From positions 1 through 12,555 of the forward strand of contig JAGHDU010000028.1 of NCBI GenBank assembly GCA_021159785.1: a DNA stretch of 12,555 nucleotides, in the 5' to 3' direction. The first letter of the stretch is position 1, and every line of letters begins with the position of its first letter. Under the pieces are notes generated by a model. It did no database searches. It was given only the letters and a program-made list of their open reading frames with translations, and was not told the DNA's origin. The translations under genes and the position numbers were made by a program. Source of the stretch: Staphylothermus sp. Its GTDB lineage: Archaea; Thermoproteota; Thermoprotei_A; Sulfolobales; Desulfurococcaceae. This document shows, in pieces, positions 12,509 through 12,555 of this stretch.

Positions 12509-12555
12509 AAACAACCCTAATGAGACTAAAGTTTAACATATACTTCATATAGGAT

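Noticed and set aside
1..12555. CRISPR array
   Set aside because: No regularly spaced direct repeats of 24-37 bases are visible; the repeats seen are short inverted or low-complexity ones.
1..12555. Second copy of the tRNA-Glu 3' end marking the right border of the left element
   Set aside because: No other GGCGGCGGCA-type acceptor end appears on the + strand, so that border, if present, is outside the window.

Overview
The window looks like an accessory, mobile-element-derived region of a hyperthermophilic crenarchaeon, most likely of the Desulfurococcales type. The reasons are an interrupted GC-rich archaeal tRNA-Glu in moderately AT-rich DNA, heavy AGG/AGA (Arg) and ATA (Ile) codon use, GTG/TTG starts with GGTG/GGAG ribosome sites, archaeal TATA boxes, T-tract terminators, and archaeal SSV/pNOB8-type tyrosine integrases. 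No species is assigned. Every gene called is on the + strand.

Layout. (1) 75-180: tRNA-Glu(CTC) carrying about 31 extra bases, probably an intron. (2) 237-2697: two tandem paralogous integrases. The first has an added N-terminal helix-turn-helix domain. The second lacks that domain and appears to have lost the usual catalytic tyrosine. A GC-rich foldable element lies between them. (3) 2902-5852: a tight three-gene operon encoding two small proteins and an 847-residue polytopic membrane protein, possibly a DNA-transfer channel of VirB6/CedA type. (4) 6057-6581: a ribbon-helix-helix regulator with its own TATA box. (5) 6596-6618: a minus-strand fragment matching only the T-arm and 3' acceptor end of a different tRNA, a likely att scar marking an element boundary. 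(6) 6812-7798: a candidate HUH (rolling-circle) replication initiator with an N-terminal winged-helix-like region. (7) 7799-8340: non-coding DNA containing a 189-base run with no cytosine on the + strand, followed by a strict G-quadruplex motif. (8) 8341-9552: a secreted, membrane-anchored surface protein with a Thr-rich stalk. (9) 9760-10854: a two-gene unit, a small His-rich HD-like protein and an unknown helical protein. (10) 11096-11440: a zinc-ribbon membrane protein. (11) 11738-12508: a second, longer member of the His-rich HD-like family.

How the parts may fit. The integrases next to tRNA-Glu suggest one integrative element starting at the left edge. The att-like scar at 6596-6618 points, by its orientation, to a second element lying to its right that includes the HUH Rep gene. 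The Rep candidate followed by a C-free, G4-bearing non-coding tract is the best candidate for an undescribed replication module: an initiator plus an origin or R-loop region. The paired MPSH...HD...HH..D proteins are the best candidate for an unrecognised enzyme family. No CRISPR array, complete insertion sequence or conjugative ATPase is visible.
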